The position numbers were made by a program, and so were the translations under genes. The notes under the pieces are model-generated. The model did not search any database and was not told the origin of the DNA. It saw only the letters and a program-made list of their open reading frames with translations. From Thermomicrobiales bacterium (GTDB lineage: Bacteria; Chloroflexota; Chloroflexia; Thermomicrobiales; UBA6265), in the NCBI GenBank assembly GCA_023957115.1, contig JAMLHN010000013.1:33398-97397 (forward strand): a stretch of 64,000 nt of DNA. The letters run 5' to 3'. Below are positions 47,028-54,817 of the stretch, one piece after another (position 1 is the stretch's first letter; every line of letters begins with the position of its first letter).

Positions 47028-47429
47028 ATGGACGCATCAGATAACCAAATCCGCAGAATCGTTGTCGATCGCATGGATCGCTGTGCCGTCTGCCATCGAC
47101 GCTTTGTCGAAGATGACGTCGAAGTGGTTTCTCGCAAATCGGACGTTTGGCTCATGATCGTGCAGTGCCGCGATTGCCATTCCCGAAGCTTCGCCGCTGT
47201 GGTCGGCGACAACTCTGCACCAATCGATACCGACTCCCTGTTCGGATTTGCTTCAGGCGGTTCGGTCGAGATCACCTTTGAGACCGACGGCGAATTCGTC
47301 GATATCGAGCCCGAGACTGAATCGCTTGCCGATCCGGTGGGTGTCGACGACCTGCTCGAAATGCACGAGTTCCTCGATACGTTCGACGGCGATTTCAAGT
47401 CGCTCTTCGAACGAGAAGCAAGGGAATAA
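47028..47429 (+). CDS. Zinc-knuckle protein of unknown function
   Basis: A 133-aa acidic protein with two CxxC pairs (CAVC about residue 19 and CRDCH about residue 49) likely forming a zinc ribbon in the first 55 residues. The C-terminal half is strongly acidic (VDIEPETESLADPVGVDDLLEMHEFLDTF) and recalls tails that contact a partner protein. No family recognised. It stands between the DUF151 nuclease and the nuoE promoter. Confidence 0.75.
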   Translation: MDASDNQIRRIVVDRMDRCAVCHRRFVEDDVEVVSRKSDVWLMIVQCRDCHSRSFAAVVGDNSAPIDTDSLFGFASGGSVEITFETDGEFVDIEPETESLADPVGVDDLLEMHEFLDTFDGDFKSLFEREARE

Positions 47430-47481
47430 TCGTTCAGGACGCCTCGATACAGATCGGTTAGCTGAACGTTGTGATCGGTCG

Positions 47482-47510
47482 TTGACTGCTTTTTCGGGCG
47501 TCCCTATACT
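47482..47510 (+). promoter_or_regulatory. Promoter of nuoEF
   Basis: TTGACT (47482-47487), 17-bp spacer, TATACT (47505-47510); predicted start near 47517, 63 nt before the nuoE start codon. Confidence 0.82.
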
Positions 47511-47579
47511 CGCCACGGACCTGAGCGCCATACGTGTGGCGTGATTCGGGACGCCCGTGGATGTGCCCGGGAGGGAACT

Positions 47580-48110
47580 GTGGCAGAAGTTGTGCACGCG
47601 CCGGCGAAAACGGACGGAATCGATCTCGATTACGTTCGAACGTTGATGGCTCATTTCGAACCCGAAGACTGGCAGGAAGGCCAGGAGCTCATTCTCAGCG
47701 CGTTGCAGGAGATCAATGAGCATTTCGGGTACGTATCGGTTGAAGCCGCGGAGATCGTGGCTGAGCGGCTGGGCACTACGATCAATCGAATCTATGGCCT
47801 GTTGACGTTCTACGCCGACTTCCGTACGCAGCCGCGCGGCAAGCACTTCATGCTCATGTGCCACGGCATGTCCTGTTATGTCATGGGATCCCAGAAGCTC
47901 GTCCAGGAGATGGCCGACAAGTATGGGATTAGTGACGGTGGGACGACCGCCGGCGGCGAGCTGACCATTCAGGTGGTCAACGGATGCCTCGGCGCGTGCA
48001 ATCAATCCCCTGTTGTGAAACTGGACGACGACTACCATGGCCGCCTGACCACGGAATCGTTCAATGAGCTGGTTCAGCGGGTCATCGCTGAGACCGCCCA
48101 GGAGCAATAA
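47580..48110 (+). CDS. nuoE: NuoE-like thioredoxin-fold [2Fe-2S] subunit
   Basis: A 176-aa 24-kDa-type subunit. The helical N-terminal part (ILSALQEINEHFGYVS, VAERLGTTINRIYGLLTFY) is followed by the ferredoxin domain with Cys94-x4-Cys99 (CHGMSC) and Cys136-x3-Cys140 (CLGAC), all four ligands present. GTG at 47580 follows GGGAGG. It forms a diaphorase with the next gene; no other complex I or hydrogenase/formate dehydrogenase gene is in the window, so the electron acceptor is unknown. Confidence 0.93.
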   Translation: MAEVVHAPAKTDGIDLDYVRTLMAHFEPEDWQEGQELILSALQEINEHFGYVSVEAAEIVAERLGTTINRIYGLLTFYADFRTQPRGKHFMLMCHGMSCYVMGSQKLVQEMADKYGISDGGTTAGGELTIQVVNGCLGACNQSPVVKLDDDYHGRLTTESFNELVQRVIAETAQEQ

Positions 48111-48114
48111 GCCA

Positions 48115-49842
48115 ATGGCACAGCCGACCTCGGATCTCCCTCGCCTGACGTCGCAGAAAGCGTTCGATGAATTCCGGGCCAGGGCGATCGAAAAATGGGA
48201 AGCCATCTGGAATGGCAAGAAGACGGTCGTCTCGATCGGCATCGGCAGCTCCTCGATTCCGGTCGGTGCGCTCGATGTCATGGCCGCGTTCGAGCGCATT
48301 GCCGACAAGGAAAACCTCCACGTCCGCAAGACCGGAGTCGATGGCGCTGACTGGACGGATGTCCAGGTCCGGGTCAAACGCCCAGGCGAACCGGCCGTGG
48401 TCTACGCCAATGTCGTTCCATCGGATGCCAAGGGCATCATCGATGGGAAGCATCGTGGCAAGATCATCGGAGTCGAGGGTGATCAGCCGTTCGACGGCAT
48501 TCAGCCGCTCGATACCCACCCCTTCTACAAATACCAGCAGCGCATCGTGCTGCAGGATGTCGGCGTTATCGATCCCGACTCCATCGAAGAGGCCATCGCT
48601 CGGGGCGCCTATATGGGCCTCTACCGGGCACTCTTCGAGCTGACCCCGGAAGAAGTCATCGCCGAAGTGACCACCGCCAATGTCCGTGGTCGTGGCGGCG
48701 CAGGTTTCCCGGCGGGCATCAAATGGGAGAGCGGCCGTAAGGCGCGGGTCACGCCAAAGTTCGTGACGTGCAATTCGCACGAAGGCGAGCCCAATGTCTA
48801 CAAGGACCGGCGCATTCACGAAGGCGATCCGCACCGGGTGCTGGAGGGCATTCTGATCGCCTGCGTCGCGGTCGGCGCCGAGCGTGGCTACAACTACGTC
48901 GGTGGGGAATATCCGCTCGCGATTCAGCGGTTCCGCAAAGCGGTCGACGACGCCACGGCGCTCGGACTTGTGGGACGTGACATGCTTGGATCGGGCAAGA
49001 ACGTGGCCTTCCGATTGCGGACTGGTGGCGGCGCGTACGTCTGTGGCGAGGGATCGGCCATGATGTATTCCATCATGGGGGTTCGCGGTCAACCGCGCAC
49101 CAAGCCACCGCGCTCGGTCGAAGAGGGCCTCTGGAAGCGCCCAACCGTCGCGAATAACACCGAGACCCTGAGCAATATGCGAGATATCGTCGTCAAGGGC
49201 GGCGAATGGTACGCCCAATTTGGGACCGAGAAGAGCAAGGGCACCAAACTCATGACGGTCCAGGGTCCCATGAAGACGATGGGCCTGGTCGAAGTGCCGA
49301 TGGGGATCAACTTCAAGACGCTGATCGACGAAGTCTGGGGCGGCATGCGCGACGGCTACACCTTCAAGGGTATCCAGACCGGCGGAGTCTCCGCTGGGCC
49401 GCTGCGTTACGAGCAGCTCGATGTTCCGGTCGACTTCGATTCACTCACTCCCTTGGGCGGAATGCTCGGCTCGGGTGGTTTTGTCGTGTTCGACGAGACC
49501 GTCTGCGCGGTCGATTTTGCGCGCTATCTGACGGCATTCAACCGCGTGGAAAGTTGCTCGAAGTGTGTTCCGTGCGCGCGGGGGAATCCGGCGCTGGTGG
49601 AAACGGTCGACCGGATTCGGTTTGGGCGCGGCTCCCAGCGTGACCTGCCGTTGCTCGAACGCACCTCGAAGCATGTGATCGAGCTTTCCCTGTGTGGACT
49701 GGGGCAGGTTGCTCCGATGCCGCTCCTGGGAATGATGCAGCAGTACCCGGAAGAGTTTCAGGCGCATATCGATGGCGTCTGTCCATGCGGTGTTTGCCCG
49801 GTGTCGGCCGAGGCGACCGTCGAGGCGCTCGCAGCGGACTAG
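48115..49842 (+). CDS. nuoF: NuoF/HymB-like diaphorase subunit with altered N-terminus
   Basis: A 575-aa flavoprotein. The core has the FMN loop GRGGAGFPAGIKWE (192-205) and a [4Fe-4S] site (Cys481, Cys484, Cys487, Cys527). The first 110 residues correspond to the thioredoxin-like [2Fe-2S] domain of HymB/HydB proteins, but no cysteine occurs before Cys219, so the cluster is lost. Two pocket motifs deviate: CNSHEGEP (usually CNxDExEP, so Asp becomes His222) and CGEGSA (usually CGEETA, so Glu becomes Gly313). The C-terminal ferredoxin repeats of HydB are absent; the tail has CPCGVC. It starts 4 bp after nuoE. Confidence 0.9.
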   Translation: MAQPTSDLPRLTSQKAFDEFRARAIEKWEAIWNGKKTVVSIGIGSSSIPVGALDVMAAFERIADKENLHVRKTGVDGADWTDVQVRVKRPGEPAVVYANVVPSDAKGIIDGKHRGKIIGVEGDQPFDGIQPLDTHPFYKYQQRIVLQDVGVIDPDSIEEAIARGAYMGLYRALFELTPEEVIAEVTTANVRGRGGAGFPAGIKWESGRKARVTPKFVTCNSHEGEPNVYKDRRIHEGDPHRVLEGILIACVAVGAERGYNYVGGEYPLAIQRFRKAVDDATALGLVGRDMLGSGKNVAFRLRTGGGAYVCGEGSAMMYSIMGVRGQPRTKPPRSVEEGLWKRPTVANNTETLSNMRDIVVKGGEWYAQFGTEKSKGTKLMTVQGPMKTMGLVEVPMGINFKTLIDEVWGGMRDGYTFKGIQTGGVSAGPLRYEQLDVPVDFDSLTPLGGMLGSGGFVVFDETVCAVDFARYLTAFNRVESCSKCVPCARGNPALVETVDRIRFGRGSQRDLPLLERTSKHVIELSLCGLGQVAPMPLLGMMQQYPEEFQAHIDGVCPCGVCPVSAEATVEALAAD

Positions 49843-49858
49843 CTGTCGATTGATACGG

Positions 49859-49894
49859 AAAACGCCCTGGGAGCAATCGCGCCCAGGGCGTTTT
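49859..49894. terminator. Bidirectional terminator between nuoF and ocd
   Basis: AAAACGCCCTGGG (49859-49871) and CCCAGGGCGTTTT (49882-49894) form a perfect 13-bp stem with a 10-nt loop; T tracts result on either strand between the convergent genes. Confidence 0.93.
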
Positions 49895-49917
49895 GTCATG
49901 CGTCGATACGTTACCGT

Positions 49918-50910
49918 TCAGGCGGTCAGATCGATCGAGACGCCGGTTCCTGTCTCCTTGGCGCGATCGACGGCGAATCGGGCGACCACGACGTCCTGCA
50001 CCGCGTTTCCGACCGACTTGAAGAAGGTGATCTCCTCATCGTCTGCTCGGCCGACTGCAGAGCCGGCTACGAGATGGCCCAGCTCTGTCGTGAACTTCGA
50101 CTGATCGATCAATCCGTCGTTGAGCGGTTTCAGCAAATCGCCCGCTTCCGCCAGAATCGCGCCCAGATTGTCGATCACAATGCGCGATCGAATGACTGTC
50201 GCCGGAGGCACCTCCTGCATCTCTGGCGTGAACGCTCCAATTCCGTTGATGTGCGTGCCAGGTTTCAGGTCTTCATCGGAGAAAACGGGCGCTCGCGCGG
50301 TGGTGGCGGTGCAGATGACGTCGGCTTCCGCAACAGCCTCGGCGACATCCGTAGCGGTCACCACGCGATCCGCAAGTTCCGGCCAATCTTCCTCGATCAT
50401 CTCCCGATACCGGACGAGCTGCTCCGGGCGTTGATCGACCGCGATGATCTTTTCGATGGGTCGCACGGAACAGACCGCCGCGGCCTGCGTGACCCCTTGG
50501 ACGCCCGCCCCGATGACGGTGACGACCTTCGAATCGGACCTGGCCATCAGGTCGGTCGCCGCGCCCGAGACCGCGCCGGTCCGCAGCGCCGTAACATAGC
50601 CCCCGTCCATGATTCCCAGCGGTTCGCCGGTTTCGGCATCGATCAGGCACACGATGGCATTGATCGTCGGCAACCCCTTGGCTGGGTTCCCTGAGAAGAA
50701 ATTGACGACTTTGAATCCCAATGCATTGGATGCGGGCACGAACCCAGGCATCATCAGCATTGCCGACGGATCGTCGTTTACTTCCACGACGGCGCGAACC
50801 GGGGCTTGAGCTCGCCCTTCGGTGAGTTCGTGAAAGGCGGTTTTCATCAGCTCGACCGCTTCTCGCATGGGTACGAGTTCTTTGACATCACTCCGGGAGA
50901 GTGCTAGCAC
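49918..50910 (-). CDS. Ornithine cyclodeaminase / mu-crystallin family
   Basis: A 330-aa Rossmann protein: NAD-binding VTVIGAGVQGVTQA, substrate loop MMPGFVPASNALGFKVVNFFSGN, GIMDGGYVTALRTGAVSG, and TATTARAPVF...HINGIGAF. Family members deaminate ornithine to proline or reduce ketimines and make alanine or 2,3-diaminopropionate; exact substrate cannot be told. GTG at 50910 with AAGGAG about ten bases upstream fixes the start; the frame is open for 82 more codons of unlikely sequence. Confidence 0.9.
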   Translation of the reverse strand: MLALSRSDVKELVPMREAVELMKTAFHELTEGRAQAPVRAVVEVNDDPSAMLMMPGFVPASNALGFKVVNFFSGNPAKGLPTINAIVCLIDAETGEPLGIMDGGYVTALRTGAVSGAATDLMARSDSKVVTVIGAGVQGVTQAAAVCSVRPIEKIIAVDQRPEQLVRYREMIEEDWPELADRVVTATDVAEAVAEADVICTATTARAPVFSDEDLKPGTHINGIGAFTPEMQEVPPATVIRSRIVIDNLGAILAEAGDLLKPLNDGLIDQSKFTTELGHLVAGSAVGRADDEEITFFKSVGNAVQDVVVARFAVDRAKETGTGVSIDLTA

Positions 50911-51082
50911 GTCTCTATCGCTCCTTTGTGGATGAATTCCCGCGCTCGGGCAACCGATGCCGCAGTGTAGCGACCGCCGGATGCTTCGATCAAATGGAAC
51001 CGCAGGGTCTGCGTGATATACTCGCGGCGCTTCTGGTCCCTGCTGACCGCCGTAGAGACGGAAAGTCGCTATCTCCCTTCCC

Positions 51083-51631
51083 ATGTCCGATCCAGGTCTA
51101 ACGAATCGTCTCAGGCAGCACTCGCGTCGATCGGGACTGGCCGTGGGTTTGACCATGGCCGCCGCGATCGCCCTGTGTGTCTTGTCGTCGGCCTATTTGT
51201 TTGGACGGATCGAGCCGCTCGTCTCGGACTTTACGGGGTACGAACAGAACACTCCGGTCCCAGCGGTGGTCGAGGCAAGCGATGACGAGCCAGCCGAGCC
51301 GGAGAACGGTGGCGATGCACCAGAACCCACGGAAGAAGCCGTCGACGAACCGGCTCAGGTCGACAACCAGCCCGCCGCCGGCCCCAACGAGACGGCTACG
51401 ACCACATCATTCGAGCAAACACACGAGTCCAATCCGGACTTTACCGTGAACTTCCGCCCGGGACCGAGTATCAATTCTGGCGAACCAGTGGCTACACTTG
51501 ATCCTGGAACGCCACTCCAGTACCTCGACGAGCAGACGACCGGCGATGATGGATCGATATGGCTTCGAATGAGAACCGCAGACGGAATCGAGGGCTGGTT
51601 GCGGGAAGTCGATACCATTCAAGTTTCCTGA
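51083..51631 (+). CDS. Membrane-anchored protein with SH3-like domain
   Basis: A 182-aa protein: N-terminal membrane helix (GLAVGLTMAAAIALCVLSSAYLF), an acidic Pro/Glu/Asp-rich spacer (60-115), then a C-terminal bacterial SH3 domain (VNFRPGPSINSGEPVATLDPG, GIEGWLREVDTIQV). SH3b domains at the cell surface usually contact peptidoglycan. It is 25 bp upstream of tyrA. A weak TATACT occurs 65 bp before the start. Confidence 0.85.
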   Translation: MSDPGLTNRLRQHSRRSGLAVGLTMAAAIALCVLSSAYLFGRIEPLVSDFTGYEQNTPVPAVVEASDDEPAEPENGGDAPEPTEEAVDEPAQVDNQPAAGPNETATTTSFEQTHESNPDFTVNFRPGPSINSGEPVATLDPGTPLQYLDEQTTGDDGSIWLRMRTADGIEGWLREVDTIQVS

Positions 51632-51656
51632 TCGCCAGGATGGAGCACAACTACTG

Positions 51657-52685
51657 ATGCAACGCATTGCAATTGTCGGGCTCGGACTTATCGGAAGCTC
51701 GATCGGACTCGGACTTCGCCGCTGGTCGGCGGAAAACGTACGCGATGGCCAACCGGCGCTCGAGGTGATCGGATTCGATTCGAACCTCGACCGGCAGAGC
51801 CAGGCGAAGAAGATCGGAGCGGTCGATCGCACCGAGTGGGAGCTCCGCAAGGCGGTCGAGTCCGCGGACCTCGTGGTCCTGGCTGCGCCGGTGCTGGCGC
51901 TCAAAGAGATCATGGGCGATATCGCGCCCTTGTTGAAGCACGGAGCGGCCGTTACCGACGTGGCATCGACCAAAGCCGAGGTGCTCGACTGGGCGAACGA
52001 GCTCCTTCCGCGGACGGTGAGCTTCATCGGGGGGCACCCGATGGCCGGTAAGGAGACCAGCATCGAGGGCGCCGAGGGGGACCTCTTCCGGGAGGCGACC
52101 TGGTGTGTTTGCCCGTCTGTGCAGGCAACGGACGAAGCAATTCGCACCGTACTGGGCATGATCAATGCGCTTGGCGCCGAACCCTATTTTGTCGACCCGA
52201 GCGAGCACGACGCGTATGTCGCGGGAATCAGCCATCTCCCGTTCGTTGTCTCCTCGGCCATGATGAACGCGCTTTCGGCCGATCCCTCGTGGAGAGACAT
52301 GAAGACGCTGACGGCCGGTGGCTTCCGGGATATGACCCGGCTGGCCAGTGGCAGTCCGGAAATGCATCGTGACGTGGTGATCACCAATCGCGCCGCGGTT
52401 CAACGTTGGCTCTCGGCGTACATTGGCGAGCTGGAGCGTTTTCAGGGACTCCTTGCCTCCGAAGGTGACGATGCCGACGCCGCGCTGCTCGAGTTCTTCA
52501 CGAACGGTCGCGACCGGCGAGCGGAATGGGCGGTGCAGACGTCGCGTGAGGCCGAGCTGCTCGGTGGCATTGGCAACGATGGAGAGGGCGATGGATTCTC
52601 CGGTCAAATGGGGCGGATGCTCTTTGGCGGGTTCCTGCGCAAGCCACGCGTCCAGAAGGAAGAAAGCAAGCCACCGGCTCGCTAG
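51657..52685 (+). CDS. tyrA: Prephenate dehydrogenase
   Basis: A 342-aa enzyme of tyrosine synthesis. NAD-binding GLGLIGSSIGLGL is at the very start; active-site pieces are VASTKAEVLDWA, FIGGHPMAGKETSIEGA, and AYVAGISHLPFVVSSAM. C-terminal ACT domain is not present. ATG 51657. It may be co-transcribed with the SH3 gene. aroQ at 8230 is the only other shikimate-pathway gene here. Confidence 0.94.
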   Translation: MQRIAIVGLGLIGSSIGLGLRRWSAENVRDGQPALEVIGFDSNLDRQSQAKKIGAVDRTEWELRKAVESADLVVLAAPVLALKEIMGDIAPLLKHGAAVTDVASTKAEVLDWANELLPRTVSFIGGHPMAGKETSIEGAEGDLFREATWCVCPSVQATDEAIRTVLGMINALGAEPYFVDPSEHDAYVAGISHLPFVVSSAMMNALSADPSWRDMKTLTAGGFRDMTRLASGSPEMHRDVVITNRAAVQRWLSAYIGELERFQGLLASEGDDADAALLEFFTNGRDRRAEWAVQTSREAELLGGIGNDGEGDGFSGQMGRMLFGGFLRKPRVQKEESKPPAR

Positions 52686-52754
52686 CGAGATACCCCTGAC
52701 CGATGCAGTAGCATCGATCAGAATGATCGACGCCGGCCGCACCGAAGTTGACCT

Positions 52755-53222
52755 ATGACCGACCAGCTTCCGCAATCACCCAAGGAACCCGTTCCGCGCT
52801 GGCAGGCGGAGGTCGAGGAGATTCTCGATCAGTCTGACCGGGAATCGACCTCGTTCGAAAAGGCGCGGGCTGCGGCGATTGCAACCCGGTACAAAGCCCC
52901 GGATCGCGCCAGGCAAGTGTCAGACCGCGCTGGTTCCCGGATGGGAGACGGCCTATGGCTCGTCATTGCGGTGATTCTCGGGATTTCCGCATGGATTGCC
53001 GGTTTGCATTGGCCACTTGCCGGTCGCGTGCTCGCGTTCGCCAGCATTGCGTTTTTCATTGGGTTCATCGTCAACGCGATTATGCGGTCGCGCAGGCGGT
53101 CCCAGCAACCCAAGCTTTGGCGAGGTCAGGACCTCAGCTCACCGGACAGCGGTCCCCGTCTTCCTGGTAGTCGCTCATCTCGGGATGACGACGATCCGCC
53201 CCTGGTCGGCTCGGGCCGCTAA
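52755..53222 (+). CDS. Membrane protein of unknown function
   Basis: A 155-aa protein with a charged N-terminus (VEEILDQSDRESTSFEKARAA), two adjacent membrane helices (LWLVIAVILGISAWIAGL and LAFASIAFFIGFIVNAI) and a polar Arg/Ser/Asp-rich tail. The pattern fits a widespread small family in Chloroflexota and Actinobacteria, but I know no function. Its 3' end overlaps fmt (opposite strand) by 4 bp. Confidence 0.75.
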   Translation: MTDQLPQSPKEPVPRWQAEVEEILDQSDRESTSFEKARAAAIATRYKAPDRARQVSDRAGSRMGDGLWLVIAVILGISAWIAGLHWPLAGRVLAFASIAFFIGFIVNAIMRSRRRSQQPKLWRGQDLSSPDSGPRLPGSRSSRDDDDPPLVGSGR

Positions 53223-54223
53223 CCCGCGCCCGGCCTGATGAATGGCAGGGCGGGCGCGGCAGGTGCGTTCTTCTCGCCAAGCACCATGTCGCCAGCTCCG
53301 GACTGCATTGCCCAGCTGGAGCCGTCGACCGGTTTGCCCCCCGCGTTCTGGACAGTATTCAAAATCAACCACCCGCTGCCCGTTGCGACCTTAGCCGTCG
53401 TTCGCGTGTCCACGACGGTTCCGGGCGGAACATCGTGCGTTGCATCGTCAACCCGGGCCTTGTGGATCTGCACTGGATTGCCATCGAGCGTCGTCCAGGC
53501 TCTCGGCCAGTCCCACATAGCCCGCACCTGGCGCTCGATCTCAGCCGCCGGCCGGCGCCAATCGATCCAGCCATCCGCTTTGACCATCGGTCTGGTGAGC
53601 GACGCGCGACTGTCGTCCTGGGCAGTGGGGACCAGCGATCCGGTGGCGAGGTCGTTCAACGAATCGCTCAAGAGGGCCGCTCCCAGTTCCGCTAGCGTGC
53701 TGGTCAACGTCACCGTCGTGTCGTCCGGACCGATTGGGATCGATCGCGCGGACAAAATCGGCCCGGTGTCGAGCCCGGTATCCATCCGCATCAAGGTCAC
53801 GCCGGTTTCCGGCTCCCCCTGCAGAATGGCGGCCGAGATGGGGCTCGCGCCGCGATAGGCAGGCAGCAACGACGCATGCAGATTGACGCTGCCGAGTCGC
53901 GGGATTGCCAGCAACTTGGGGCCAAAGATCTTTCCGAATGCGGCCACCACGAAGAGATCGGCCTGCGCGGCCACAATTGGCGCTCGATCTCCCTCGGATC
54001 GTAGGCGCTCCGGTTGGTAGACGGCGATTTGCGCTGCGTCCGCATGCAATTTGACCGGAGGGGCCGTCAGCTTGCGTCCCCGTCCTGCGGGGCGATCTGG
54101 TTGCGTCACAACGAGTGCCACATCCACCCTCGGGTCGCGGGTGAGCATCTCCAGCGCAGGGACGGCGTAGGCTGGGGTCCCGAAATACACAACACGAATA
54201 GAAGCTGCAGTCGAAGCGTTCAT
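53219..54223 (-). CDS. fmt: Methionyl-tRNA formyltransferase
   Basis: A 334-aa formyltransferase that formylates initiator Met-tRNA. Landmarks: VVYFGTPAYAVPALEML, VVTQPDRPAGRGRKL, the catalytic NLHASLLPAYRGASPI and TLMRMDTGLDTGPI (Asp). C-terminal domain begins near residue 210 (DGWIDWRRPAAEIERQVRAM). ATG 54223 has no ribosome site, and TAGAGT ends seven bases upstream, suggesting a short or absent leader. Confidence 0.95.
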   Translation of the reverse strand: MNASTAASIRVVYFGTPAYAVPALEMLTRDPRVDVALVVTQPDRPAGRGRKLTAPPVKLHADAAQIAVYQPERLRSEGDRAPIVAAQADLFVVAAFGKIFGPKLLAIPRLGSVNLHASLLPAYRGASPISAAILQGEPETGVTLMRMDTGLDTGPILSARSIPIGPDDTTVTLTSTLAELGAALLSDSLNDLATGSLVPTAQDDSRASLTRPMVKADGWIDWRRPAAEIERQVRAMWDWPRAWTTLDGNPVQIHKARVDDATHDVPPGTVVDTRTTAKVATGSGWLILNTVQNAGGKPVDGSSWAMQSGAGDMVLGEKNAPAAPALPFIRPGAG

Positions 54224-54224
54224 A

Positions 54225-54806
54225 GTGCAGACTCTATCCGATCTCGGCGCTCGGCCGAGCCGAAATCATCGATCGATGCAAGGATCGAATCCGCTGCGCA
54301 TGTTCAACCGCCGGGGGTACACACCTCCTATCACGGTCGCCAGGCTCGTGTCGATACTGTTGATGGTCGTCGTCGTTGGCGTGACGGTCGCCAGCACTGC
54401 AGATGCGGCCGGAACATCGACGACCCACATGCCACCCTCGGCTTTCCAACAATCTGAAGACGCAGAGGCGCTGATGCTGGATGAACCAGTGCAAGCGCTG
54501 CCGGTGGTCGACGACGCGCGCTGGAGCAGCGCGTGGACCGACTCGACCTCTGGCGCGGCTCTCGTGTGGATCATTTTCCTGATCGTGCTTGGGTTCGCGG
54601 GGCGTCCACTTGCACGGCTGCTCTTCCGGGGATTCCCCGATGCCGGGCAGGGATTCGCACGAATCGTGCTGATTCTAGGAGCGGCGTGGCTCGTGTGGGC
54701 ACTTGCCTCCTACTCCGTCATCGAGTTCCGGGCAATCTGGTCCTGGTACGCCATCGTCGCGGTGGCCACGATCGGATGGCTCCTCGCGAACTCCTCGGGA
54801 GGCTAG
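54225..54806 (+). CDS. N-terminal part of a frame-split DUF2298 membrane protein
   Basis: A 193-aa piece with a signal-like helix (RLVSILLMVVVVGVTVAS) and two membrane helices (AALVWIIFLIVLGFAGRPLARLLF and ARIVLILGAAWLVWALASYSV), which is the standard N-terminal part of DUF2298 (Chlor_Arch_YYY) proteins. The frame stops at TAG 54804-54806, just where the family continues with the next membrane helix in the -1 frame. GTG 54225 or a later ATG (54276, 54300) may be the start. It may be a genuine separate protein, a frameshifted gene, or a sequence error. Confidence 0.7.
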   Translation: MQTLSDLGARPSRNHRSMQGSNPLRMFNRRGYTPPITVARLVSILLMVVVVGVTVASTADAAGTSTTHMPPSAFQQSEDAEALMLDEPVQALPVVDDARWSSAWTDSTSGAALVWIIFLIVLGFAGRPLARLLFRGFPDAGQGFARIVLILGAAWLVWALASYSVIEFRAIWSWYAIVAVATIGWLLANSSGG

Positions 54807-54817
54807 GCACTGCACCC

